Shown here in pieces: positions 1 to 6,566 of a stretch of 10,064 nt of DNA; within the stretch, counting starts at the first letter, position 1, and each line of letters starts with the position of its first letter. The notes under the pieces were generated by a model, which saw nothing but the letters and a program-made list of their open reading frames with translations, had not been told where the DNA came from and searched no databases. Source of the stretch: Opitutales bacterium UBA2995 (GTDB lineage Bacteria > Verrucomicrobiota > Verrucomicrobiia > Opitutales > UBA2995); contig DDZZ01000023.1 in the NCBI GenBank assembly GCA_002346535.1, positions 1-10,064 of the forward strand, in the 5' to 3' direction. The translations under genes were made by a program, and so were the position numbers.

Positions 1-22
1 CTTGCTCAACATCTTCTCTAGC

Positions 23-1258
23 TCACGACGGGAACTGGACAAGTTTCTTGTTCTTGGAAGGCACTTTGATGGCCCAGAATGCCACCGCAGCGGCCTTGGA
101 AACCAGTGCACGGTAATTACTGAATAAAGAGTGATCGTTGGGGTTGTGGCCCATTTGCGTGGCCGTCTTAATCTCATCGCCATACATTGCGTAATGGTAT
201 GATCCAAAGGAATGTCTCAGGCCATTTTCCTTTTTGGCAACCCCAGCTTTCTCATGGATTCTTTTATCGTATCTGGTCCATGCTGTTGTTTTCTTCTTAA
301 ATACCGGGCCATGTCCCTTGTTACAAAGACTCAGCCACTCTATAGCCGATTTATTTAGACGAACATTTCTGAGACTTCTGGATTTAGCATTAGAGGGAAA
401 AACGGTTACGAAGGGATCGTTGTCATCGAACCTAAAATGCTCCCATTCCAGTCTTTGGAGTTCAGCGGTTCTCAATCCGCAAAAGAAGCCAATGACTAGA
501 AGCGGGAAAATCTCCTCACCAATAGCAGCTTCAAGTAACAACTGCGCTTCCCTTGGGGTGTATATCGCTGGCGGCCTCTCGTCTTGCCTTCCAATTATCT
601 CTTGAAGCTTATTTTTTGATACGGTTGATAGAGGATTATCAGAAATGTGTTTTTCTTCCTTTGCCCATATAAAAAACTGATTGATAGACCTGTAATAATT
701 CAGTCGTGATCTAGAAGATAGTTTTGGATTTTTTATCCACTTAGTAATATCTGTTTCCTCGATCTCCAAAATGTTGGCATCACCGAACGTTTCACAAAAT
801 TTAGTAAGTCGTGACTTGAGACTTTGGATTGTTCGTGCCCGAAGATTCATGTCGTCCCTCGCCTGAAGCATTTTATTGACCACCTGTTGAACCGTAAGGG
901 TTCCGCTCTGCGGCCTTAACCTTGGACGAGCATACTGAGCCACTTCATCAAGCGTCAGGTTGGTTCCATTTAGGGTTTCCAACGCTCTGACGGCATCGAC
1001 ACGCTGTTCATCGGTCATGTTGAACGTGGCTTGCCCGTGCCTTTTAGAAAGGAGGTATTGGCCCTCTGAAAAAGCTTTAGCCTTTCCCAATGTTGGAAAC
1101 TGTTTTTGAATCCGGCCTTTGCCGGTTATTCTGTTTGGGACATGGACTCGGAATGACCTACTGTAGATCTTCCCTTTTTCTCGATTGGCTACAACACTGA
1201 TACGTATTCCGGAACCATTGGGATGTTCAAATGGAGAGTCTTTGGTAATGCCTGTCAT
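23..1258 (-). CDS. tyrosine recombinase / phage-type integrase
   Basis: A 411-residue site-specific recombinase expected to cut and rejoin DNA at an attachment site through a covalent tyrosine intermediate. The first ~110 residues are basic and resemble an arm-binding region. Residues ~120-210 look like the core-binding (SAM-like) domain. Residues ~230-390 form the catalytic domain. Visible catalytic residues are R263 (CGLRTAEL), K292 (SNAKSR), R348 in NGLRHSF, H371 in MGHNP and the nucleophile Y382 in NYRAL. The first His of the usual HxxR box is Asn (N345). Length fits full-size integrases. The ATG at 1258 has no Shine-Dalgarno sequence, but the frame starts well before the core-binding domain. 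The gene lies just beyond the 3' end of ssrA on the same strand, so it probably serves an element integrated into ssrA that extends left of the window. Family call firm; target inferred. Confidence 0.93.
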   Translation of the reverse strand: MTGITKDSPFEHPNGSGIRISVVANREKGKIYSRSFRVHVPNRITGKGRIQKQFPTLGKAKAFSEGQYLLSKRHGQATFNMTDEQRVDAVRALETLNGTNLTLDEVAQYARPRLRPQSGTLTVQQVVNKMLQARDDMNLRARTIQSLKSRLTKFCETFGDANILEIEETDITKWIKNPKLSSRSRLNYYRSINQFFIWAKEEKHISDNPLSTVSKNKLQEIIGRQDERPPAIYTPREAQLLLEAAIGEEIFPLLVIGFFCGLRTAELQRLEWEHFRFDDNDPFVTVFPSNAKSRSLRNVRLNKSAIEWLSLCNKGHGPVFKKKTTAWTRYDKRIHEKAGVAKKENGLRHSFGSYHYAMYGDEIKTATQMGHNPNDHSLFSNYRALVSKAAAVAFWAIKVPSKNKKLVQFPS

Positions 1259-1304
1259 CGTCTAACAATAGTAGGCAATTCATGACATAGAAGGCAAGTA
1301 AATT

Positions 1305-1322
1305 GGGAGGAAAGCGGGAGGA
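1305..1322. repeat. short direct repeat GGGAGGA x2 between integrase and ssrA
   Basis: GGGAGGA occurs at 1305-1311 and again at 1316-1322, an 11-base period (about one helical turn). It lies between the integrase start and the ssrA 3' end. Short direct repeats next to a core attachment site are typical of arm-type integrase binding sites, and the flanking text also resembles the ssrA end GGAGGTGGCGGGAG. Seven-base repeats can arise by chance, so the role is only suggested. Confidence 0.3.
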
Positions 1323-1338
1323 GTCAAAAACTATTTTT

Positions 1339-1359
1339 CTGTAACTGATTGATTTACAG
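1339..1359. repeat. inverted repeat CTGTAA-n9-TTACAG downstream of ssrA
   Basis: CTGTAA at 1339-1344 pairs with TTACAG at 1354-1359 around a 9-base loop, 11 bases beyond the tmRNA CCA end. Read on the minus strand it is followed by AAAAATAG and only then by a T-run, so it is a poor intrinsic terminator for ssrA. Position and symmetry also fit a recombinase core-type site or a 3'-processing signal. The stem is short and AT-rich, so confidence is low. Confidence 0.3.
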
Positions 1360-1369
1360 GCATTTAAAG

Positions 1370-1728
<359 letters not shown>

Positions 1729-1736
1729 CAAAATGA

Positions 1737-1760
1737 TTGGAGCAAAGCTTGCTTCTCCAA
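1737..1760. repeat. hairpin immediately upstream of ssrA 5' end
   Basis: TTGGAGCAA (1737-1745) and TTG plus CTCCAA (1749-1751, 1755-1760) pair around the loop AGC with a 3-base bulge CTT. The hairpin ends 8 bases before the mature tmRNA 5' end, so it would lie in the precursor leader or across the ssrA promoter. It has no T-run on either side and is not a terminator. It may help 5' processing or be a leftover of a mobile element. I could not identify a convincing -35/-10 pair for ssrA. Confidence 0.35.
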
Positions 1761-1860
1761 AGAACAATTAGGACAACTAAGATGGGCAGTTTGAAATATT
1801 ATTCAAGCGATTAGTCTCGAATCCGCTATCGTTTTGAAAGCAGATTAACAAATCACCTGG

Positions 1861-1913
1861 CATCAGCCGAGCGGCTTCCTTTTTAAACTCGGCACTGTAA
1901 GGGTTTTGGCCAT
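1861..1913 (-). pseudogene. IS3-family OrfA N-terminal remnant
   Basis: On the minus strand AGGAG (1924-1920) stands six bases before ATG GCC AAA (from 1913). After a one-base frame change, the next codons read NPYSAEFKKEAARLM (1905-1861). The string YSAEFKKEAARL is the hallmark start of IS3/IS911-type OrfA transposases, the helix-turn-helix protein that binds the element ends. The similarity stops after Leu-Met, and the following frame (MPGDLLICFQND...) does not resemble OrfA. No OrfB and no terminal inverted repeats are visible. I infer a decayed fragment of an old insertion beside ssrA. The alternative, chance similarity over 15 residues, is weakened by the well-placed ribosome site and ATG. 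Confidence 0.42.
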
Positions 1914-1982
1914 TTTCGACTCCTATGTCGACGTTTCCAGTACACATCAGAACGCATCGATAAAGCAACACCACTGCTTGCT

Positions 1983-2219
1983 ATGCCCCTGAACTCTGGC
2001 ACTTCTATCGGCAACGTAACGATTCAGCGGGTGGAGGATGGTAAAAATGAGACGATGGTAATGGAAAATGCTACCGTCGCATCGATTACCAAAGAAAGTC
2101 TAAAAGAACATGTGGCTTTAAATTATGAAAAAGTACAGGCCCGCGGTTGGAATCCAGAAAAGAAAAAAGCCGAAGCGGTTGTTCGCTTCGGCTTTTTTAA
2201 ATCAAAAACAAACGGATAA
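1983..2219 (+). CDS. hypothetical small protein, 78 aa, end overlaps terminator
   Basis: I do not recognise this protein. It reads MPLNSGTSIGNVTIQRVEDG at the start and is charged and hydrophilic through residues 15-60, with no membrane segment, signal peptide or cysteine motif. Codon choice looks protein-like. There is no ribosome-binding site, and the frame stays open upstream to about 1887 without another ATG, so the true beginning may be lost. The last ~15 codons (AEAVVRFGFFK) are made by the strong terminator hairpin at 2163-2198, an odd arrangement for a working gene. It lies between the IS3 remnant and the converging redoxin gene, in a stretch that looks eroded. It could be a real small gene, the tail of a truncated one, or a chance frame. 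Confidence 0.35.
   Translation: MPLNSGTSIGNVTIQRVEDGKNETMVMENATVASITKESLKEHVALNYEKVQARGWNPEKKKAEAVVRFGFFKSKTNG
2163..2198. terminator. bidirectional intrinsic terminator
   Basis: A perfect stem of AAAAAAGCCGAAGCG (2163-2177) and CGCTTCGGCTTTTTT (2184-2198) closes over the loop GTTGTT. The GC-rich 9-bp core is flanked by A6 and T6, so it works on both strands. It lies 25 bases past the stop codon of the redoxin gene (minus) and would also end any plus-strand transcript from 1983 onward. Confidence 0.9.
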
Positions 2220-2223
2220 CTAG

Positions 2224-3150
2224 CTACAGAGTAACACCCAGACTCGCGAGGATCGTGGACAATTGTGGATCCATTGGGTGTCCATTAAAGAGCACCCCGC
2301 CCTGGGGGTTTACCAAGATCATTCGGGGAATAGAATTGATCATTAGGGCGCTAGAGAAAGGGCTGGATTCGGGCTCCAACAGCCATGGCATATCCATACC
2401 ATGTTTTTCCTGAACTTGCTTGGCCAACTGCATTTGGTTGGAACGATCCGTATTCATGCCGGCAACAGCAACTCCCTGAGATGGTAATTTCTCGGCCTTG
2501 TTTTTTAATTCGGGCATAAGGGCGATGCAGGGAGCGCACCAGCTGGCCCAAAAATCAAGAAGTACGGCTTTTCCCCCTTCGACCATTTCGGCCAAAGAAG
2601 TCTTTGATCCATCAACACTGACTATTTCCAGCCTCATGGGAAGGACTAGGTTGGCCATGGTTACCTCCTGCATGATTTGTTGCCTCCTCTCTGTTATTAA
2701 ACGACCCATCCCAAACATGTTTGTCAGTTCGGGACTTCTCCAAAAACCCTCCTTAACCTCGGCTTCAAAGGCCTCCCAATCCCGATTTTGGCGAGCGCTC
2801 AAAGCCTTGAATATGGCAACTAAACCGTAAACCTGGTCTCGGTCGGCAAAAAATCCATTTCCTCCAACTTCAAAATTCTCGGCATTCGCTTCAATGGAAG
2901 AAACCATCGCCAGGAGTTTTTCAAGATCACTACCGCCAAGCAAACGAACTACTTTGCTTTCCAGAAGGTATTGCGGCTCAAGACCAGCTTTTACGGCGGC
3001 ATCGTAGGCGGAATCGAAGTCCATTTCCTGTTCACCCGCGGCTTCTCGAAGAGCGGCTAAGACTTCAGGCTTGGATAAATTCTCCGTATCCTGCGCATCT
3101 AAGAGCCAAGGGGAAATTAGCAGGGAAGCTAATATAATAGAATGTTTCAT
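2224..3150 (-). CDS. exported TlpA-like thioredoxin-fold protein (redoxin)
   Basis: A predicted periplasmic or envelope thiol-disulfide protein of 308 residues. The chosen ATG (3150) opens a clean signal peptide, MKHSIILASLLISPWLLDAQ. A TTG 99 bases upstream (3249) would bury this signal behind 33 residues and is rejected. Residues ~21-165 form a largely helical, acidic domain that I do not recognise. Residues ~170-308 are the redoxin domain, with LLDFWASWCAPCIALMPEL giving the CxxC pair C205/C208 and SIPRMILVNPQG giving the cis-Pro P275 and the following strand. Family members reduce or shuffle disulfides, often for cytochrome maturation or stress; no substrate can be read here. The gene ends at a strong terminator and diverges from the dehydrogenase gene. 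No Shine-Dalgarno sequence is visible, as for most genes in this window. Confidence 0.88.
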   Translation of the reverse strand: MKHSIILASLLISPWLLDAQDTENLSKPEVLAALREAAGEQEMDFDSAYDAAVKAGLEPQYLLESKVVRLLGGSDLEKLLAMVSSIEANAENFEVGGNGFFADRDQVYGLVAIFKALSARQNRDWEAFEAEVKEGFWRSPELTNMFGMGRLITERRQQIMQEVTMANLVLPMRLEIVSVDGSKTSLAEMVEGGKAVLLDFWASWCAPCIALMPELKNKAEKLPSQGVAVAGMNTDRSNQMQLAKQVQEKHGMDMPWLLEPESSPFSSALMINSIPRMILVNPQGGVLFNGHPMDPQLSTILASLGVTL

Positions 3151-3302
3151 AACAATGGGTTTTGAAAGTGGGATGCAATACTCATCAGAATATTCCAATC
3201 TTATTTGCTCCTGCAACGCACTAAAGTCAATAAAAGGCTGGCAACCCAAAATTGTAAGAATTTAAATTTTCCTAATACTCACCTAATCACCAAGAGACAG
3301 TT

Positions 3303-4175
3303 ATGAGCAAAGAATCCATCACATTTATCGGAACTGGGGTCATGGGAAAAAGCATGGCCGGACATTTACTCAATGCAGGGTATCTGGTTAACGTATACAA
3401 CAGGACACAATCCAAGACTGACGAGCTCGTTGCCAATGGAGCGGTTTGGCACGACACTCCCAGGTCTGCAGCTGCAAAAGCGGATATTATTATTACCATA
3501 GTCGGATTTCCCAAAGATGTAGAAGAAGTTTATTTGGGCGACGATGGAATCCTGGCCAATGCAAAGTCAGGCTCGCTCATCATCGACATGACAACCTCAA
3601 GCCCCATGCTCGCAAAGAAAATTGCCGCTGAGGCGACAGGTAAAGGTATCGGTGCCTTGGACGCGCCTGTATCTGGAGGAGATCTTGGCGCACGGGAAGC
3701 CAAGCTTTCCATAATGGTTGGTGGAGTCCAAGAAGATTTCGACCGAGCCGCCCCGGTATTTGAGGTGATGGGGAAGAATATTCAACTTCAAGGGGAACCT
3801 GGCGCAGGCCAATATACAAAAATGGTCAACCAGATTGCTATTGCCAGTGGCATGCTCGGAATCAGTGAAGCAATGGCCTACGCAAAAAAATCCGGATTGG
3901 ATCCCTTCCACGTTCTCAAAAGCATTGAATCCGGAGCTGCGGCAAGTTGGTCTCTCAGCAACTTATCCCCAAGAGCATTAAAAGGGGATTACGCACCAGG
4001 ATTTTTTGTCAAACATTTCATTAAAGACATGCGGATCGCTATTGAGTCCGCCGATGAAATGGGCTTGGATCTTCCGGGACTTAAACTGGCTAAGTCGCTC
4101 TACGACAAATTGGCTGCTCAAGGAGGTGAGGACAACGGGACCCAGGCACTCCTTAAACTTTATATTGAGCAATAA
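3303..4175 (+). CDS. NAD(P)-dependent beta-hydroxyacid dehydrogenase family oxidoreductase
   Basis: A 290-residue cytosolic enzyme of the 3-hydroxyisobutyrate / tartronate semialdehyde reductase / 6-phosphogluconate dehydrogenase-like superfamily. The N-terminal Rossmann fold shows FIGTGVMG (Gly10, Gly12, Gly15), and the second strand ends in YNRT (33-35), which favours NADP(H) over NAD. DAPVSGG (120-126) is the substrate-binding loop, K173 in GQYTKMVNQ is the catalytic lysine, and FIKDMRIA (239-246) is the conserved C-terminal helix signature. The length is exactly that expected. The substrate cannot be fixed from sequence; glyoxylate/succinic semialdehyde reductase, tartronate semialdehyde reductase and 3-hydroxyisobutyrate dehydrogenase are all possible, and no pathway partners adjoin it. 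AGAGA, 8 bases upstream of the ATG, may be a weak ribosome site. No terminator follows before the converging gene. Confidence 0.93.
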   Translation: MSKESITFIGTGVMGKSMAGHLLNAGYLVNVYNRTQSKTDELVANGAVWHDTPRSAAAKADIIITIVGFPKDVEEVYLGDDGILANAKSGSLIIDMTTSSPMLAKKIAAEATGKGIGALDAPVSGGDLGAREAKLSIMVGGVQEDFDRAAPVFEVMGKNIQLQGEPGAGQYTKMVNQIAIASGMLGISEAMAYAKKSGLDPFHVLKSIESGAAASWSLSNLSPRALKGDYAPGFFVKHFIKDMRIAIESADEMGLDLPGLKLAKSLYDKLAAQGGEDNGTQALLKLYIEQ

Positions 4176-4285
4176 AAAGAATCTCGGCCTTTTTATGAAG
4201 AGGTCGACCGACAACTTGGGTCGGGACTTGGAACCATCCGAGCAGATTTGTGGTTATTTCGACTGGGCTGTTTACCGGAGAAAGT

Positions 4286-4313
4286 AAAAAACGGACCCCA
4301 TATTGGGACCCGT
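4286..4313 (-). terminator. intrinsic terminator with G-U wobble stem, after SPFH gene
   Basis: Read on the minus strand, ACGGGTCCC, loop AATAT, GGGGTCCGT and T5 form a 9-bp RNA stem with two adjacent wobble pairs (G-U then U-G). On the plus strand the same positions become A-C mismatches and the tail lacks Ts, so the signal works only for minus-strand transcripts. It follows the stop codon of the SPFH gene by about 25 bases. Confidence 0.8.
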
Positions 4314-4337
4314 TCAATTAAATTATTTTAGATCTCT

Positions 4338-5228
4338 TTAATTTTGCTCGCCCATGTGGAGCAAGGGAATTGGATTCGGGCTATTGCCATCCATGAAGTA
4401 AATTTTCGCTGAGGGATCTTTGGCGATTTCTTTCAATGCCTCTAATGCTTGAAGCTGTATGTATGCTTCGTTGTCGGCAATGGCCTCATTTACTCTTAGA
4501 ATCTCATAGGCCTTGGCGTCGGCCAGAACTTTTAATCGCTCGGCCTCTTCCTCTGCCGCTCGTCTTTCAACAATCGCCTGCTCCACGGTTTGCTGTTGCT
4601 CAGTTTTGAACCGTTCCAGTTCGGCCTTTTGTTTTTCAACTTCTTGCTCTCGCTCTTTCTTGGCTTCAATTGCCCTCATGATAAAGGGCGGAAGCGTGAT
4701 GCTTCGAATTAACACTTTATCAATATTGAGCCCCTTTTGTTCCAGCGCTTTGGTTAGATCGGACAACAATTGGGCTTGGAGAAGACTTTGAGTCTCTTCC
4801 AGAAAGAAATCCTCGGCCCGCTGAATTGTTTTACCTGCCTCACGTAAGGAGGCGCGAAGAGAGGGTATCAATTGCATAGAAACTACCCGACTTTTGTCGC
4901 CAAACTGCTGCAATGTGTTTGGAGCCTGGGCTTCATTAATACTAAAGATTACGCTGACGTCCATCTGCGTTTGCAACTGATCTTGCGATGGAACACTGGC
5001 GGTTTCAGTAATGGTTTCAGCGCGGGCATCGAAATCAAACCATTGATACAAAGGATTAACGGGAATATGCAGACCTTCACTGTATGGCTGCGGCACAACC
5101 TTGCCAAAAAGGGTCGCAACAGAGACATGACCAGCTGGAACGGTCTTCACGAAACGGGAGCCGAAAAGGAGAATGGCCATAATGACAATAGCCACCGAAA
5201 TGATAGTAAATAGACCTTTGTTATTCAT
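4338..5228 (-). CDS. SPFH/prohibitin-family membrane protein
   Basis: A 296-residue membrane-anchored scaffold protein of the stomatin/prohibitin/flotillin/HflKC superfamily. Members form large ring or cage assemblies on the membrane and often regulate FtsH-type proteases. Residues 7-23 are one hydrophobic anchor, with no cleavage site evident. Residues ~26-195 are the SPFH (band 7) domain, beginning VPAGHVSVATLFGKV and ending in LIRSITLPPFIMRAIEAK, the conserved Pro-rich and helix entry. Residues ~186-245 are a highly charged coiled coil (KKEREQEVEKQKAELERFK onward). The tail IYFMDGNSPNPIPLLHM is typical of prohibitin-like proteins. The closest match by pattern is prohibitin rather than HflK or HflC, and no partner paralogue lies beside it. 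It follows trpS with a 96-base gap on the same strand and ends at a terminator, so co-transcription is possible. Confidence 0.92.
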   Translation of the reverse strand: MNNKGLFTIISVAIVIMAILLFGSRFVKTVPAGHVSVATLFGKVVPQPYSEGLHIPVNPLYQWFDFDARAETITETASVPSQDQLQTQMDVSVIFSINEAQAPNTLQQFGDKSRVVSMQLIPSLRASLREAGKTIQRAEDFFLEETQSLLQAQLLSDLTKALEQKGLNIDKVLIRSITLPPFIMRAIEAKKEREQEVEKQKAELERFKTEQQQTVEQAIVERRAAEEEAERLKVLADAKAYEILRVNEAIADNEAYIQLQALEALKEIAKDPSAKIYFMDGNSPNPIPLLHMGEQN

Positions 5229-5324
5229 GGGGAAATTTTATTTTAATAATGCACGATAATTCGAAGTTCATTTATCGCAACACATTTAACTTATGATATC
5301 CGACTCATTGGCAACCACAATTAT

Positions 5325-6329
5325 TTAACGAAACCGTTCAACAAACCCGACTTTTCGGTGAACCTTGGATAATATCTTGTAGGCTTTCTTCTGAGCTACT
5401 TCTTCACCTTCTTTTAGAACACCGTCCAGATAAGCTTTGTCATCGTTGACAGATTCAAACTTCTCCCGAATGGGTCGAAGCCCCTCGATGACCACTTCTG
5501 CAACCCGCTTTTTAAAATCGCCATAACCGACACCGAAAAACTCAGACTGAAGCTCCTCAATCGATCTTCCGGAAAATCCACACATAATGGATAACAGGTT
5601 GGTTACCCCTGGTTTATCCGAACCTGCCTTCACCTCCGAACCGGAATCCGTGACAGCGCGGCTGATTTTTTTATCAATTACGTCCGGCGAATCGTTCAAA
5701 AGAATGGTGGCACCCTGGTTTTCATCGGACTTAGACATCTTTTTGGCGGGATCCTGAAGTGAAAGTACACGTGCAGCTGTGGCAGCAATTTTCGGCTCAG
5801 GAATTTTAAAAGTCTCAGAATAGTTGCTATTAAAGCGTTCAGCAACATTGCGGGCTAATTCAAGATGCTGTTTCTGGTCCTCTCCTACCGGAACGAGATC
5901 GGCATTGTATAATAGTATGTCAGCAGCCATCAGGACTGGATAAAAGAACAAGCCGGAATTAATCGGAGATCCTTTGGCTGTTTTGTCTTTAAACTGGGTC
6001 ATCCGTTGCAATTCTCCAAGCGGTGTCAGGCAACCCAGGACCCAGGCCAGCTCAGCGTGGCCGGTGACGTGAGACTGAATAAAGAGGTTACATTTCTCAG
6101 GATCCAATCCACAGGCTATGTATTGAGCTACGAGAGATCGCGTACGCTGGCGCAATTCGGCTGGGACATAGGGCACGGTGATGGCATGCATGTCCACAAG
6201 GGGAAACAGGCACTCATATTCGTCCACCAGCTTAGCCCAGTGTTTGATGGCGCCGAGATAATTACCGATCGTCAATATACCGGTCGGTTGAGCAGCGGTC
6301 AGGACTGTCTTTCGGGGAGAATCACTCAT
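5325..6329 (-). CDS. trpS: tryptophanyl-tRNA synthetase
   Basis: Charges tRNA-Trp with tryptophan using ATP; a class I cytosolic synthetase active as a dimer. The chosen ATG (6329) gives 334 residues, the usual bacterial length, and starts MSDSPRKTVLTAAQPTG. The frame reaches back to a TTG at 6374, which would add 15 unsupported residues. The HIGH signature is PTGILTIGNYLGA (15-27), the TIGN form also found in E. coli TrpS. SGLFFYPVLMAADILLY (125-141) and VGEDQKQHLELARN (148-161) line the tryptophan and ATP pocket. KKMSKSDEN (196-204) is the KMSKS loop. All key residues are present and the C-terminal helical domain is complete. No T-box or trp leader is visible in the 50 bases upstream. The gene is divergent from rodA and precedes the SPFH gene. 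Confidence 0.97.
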   Translation of the reverse strand: MSDSPRKTVLTAAQPTGILTIGNYLGAIKHWAKLVDEYECLFPLVDMHAITVPYVPAELRQRTRSLVAQYIACGLDPEKCNLFIQSHVTGHAELAWVLGCLTPLGELQRMTQFKDKTAKGSPINSGLFFYPVLMAADILLYNADLVPVGEDQKQHLELARNVAERFNSNYSETFKIPEPKIAATAARVLSLQDPAKKMSKSDENQGATILLNDSPDVIDKKISRAVTDSGSEVKAGSDKPGVTNLLSIMCGFSGRSIEELQSEFFGVGYGDFKKRVAEVVIEGLRPIREKFESVNDDKAYLDGVLKEGEEVAQKKAYKILSKVHRKVGFVERFR

Positions 6330-6479
6330 AGAAGGAAACCGGTCTAAAAAGGCAGAGATTGTTTGCCTGATCAACCATTAACCTGAGCCACGTTGATCTC
6401 ACAGTCACTTCCCCGAACAATTGAAAAGAATAATTTTAGGATTCCAAAAGTAGAAAAAACCTGCTACAACTCCGTGAAG

Positions 6480-6566
6480 ATGAACAGCATCCATAAGGAT
6501 CCGGTCGTCGAAGCCCTTTGCCTTTCACGGGGCATGCCTAACCTGCCTATTCTTGTTCCCAATTGA
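6480..6566 (+). CDS. possible 28-aa leader peptide overlapping rodA start
   Basis: An ATG at 6480 opens a 28-codon frame (MNSIHKDPVVEALCLSRGMP onward, ending PILVPN). Its TGA (6564-6566) overlaps the TTG start of rodA (6563-6565) in the sequence AATTGATT. Such stop-start overlap is typical of translational coupling. No good ribosome site precedes the ATG, and the peptide resembles nothing I know. It could instead be the rodA 5' leader without coding function. Confidence 0.25.
   Translation: MNSIHKDPVVEALCLSRGMPNLPILVPN

Noticed and set aside
3252..3278. TTGTAA and TAATAC as a possible promoter for the dehydrogenase gene
   Set aside because: The spacing is only 15 bases and the region is AT-rich, so a match of this quality is expected by chance.
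4208..4224. CCGAC-n7-GTCGG hairpin after the dehydrogenase gene as its terminator
   Set aside because: The stem is only five pairs and no T-run follows it.
4006..4287. A 93-codon plus-strand frame overlapping the dehydrogenase end and the 4176-4285 gap
   Set aside because: It is mostly in another frame of a well-supported gene, and its tail has no recognisable motif.
6375..6480. Promoter, trp operator or T-box between trpS and rodA
   Set aside because: TTGAAA at 6421 has no TATAAT-like partner at a proper distance, and no T-box or leader peptide rich in Trp codons is seen.
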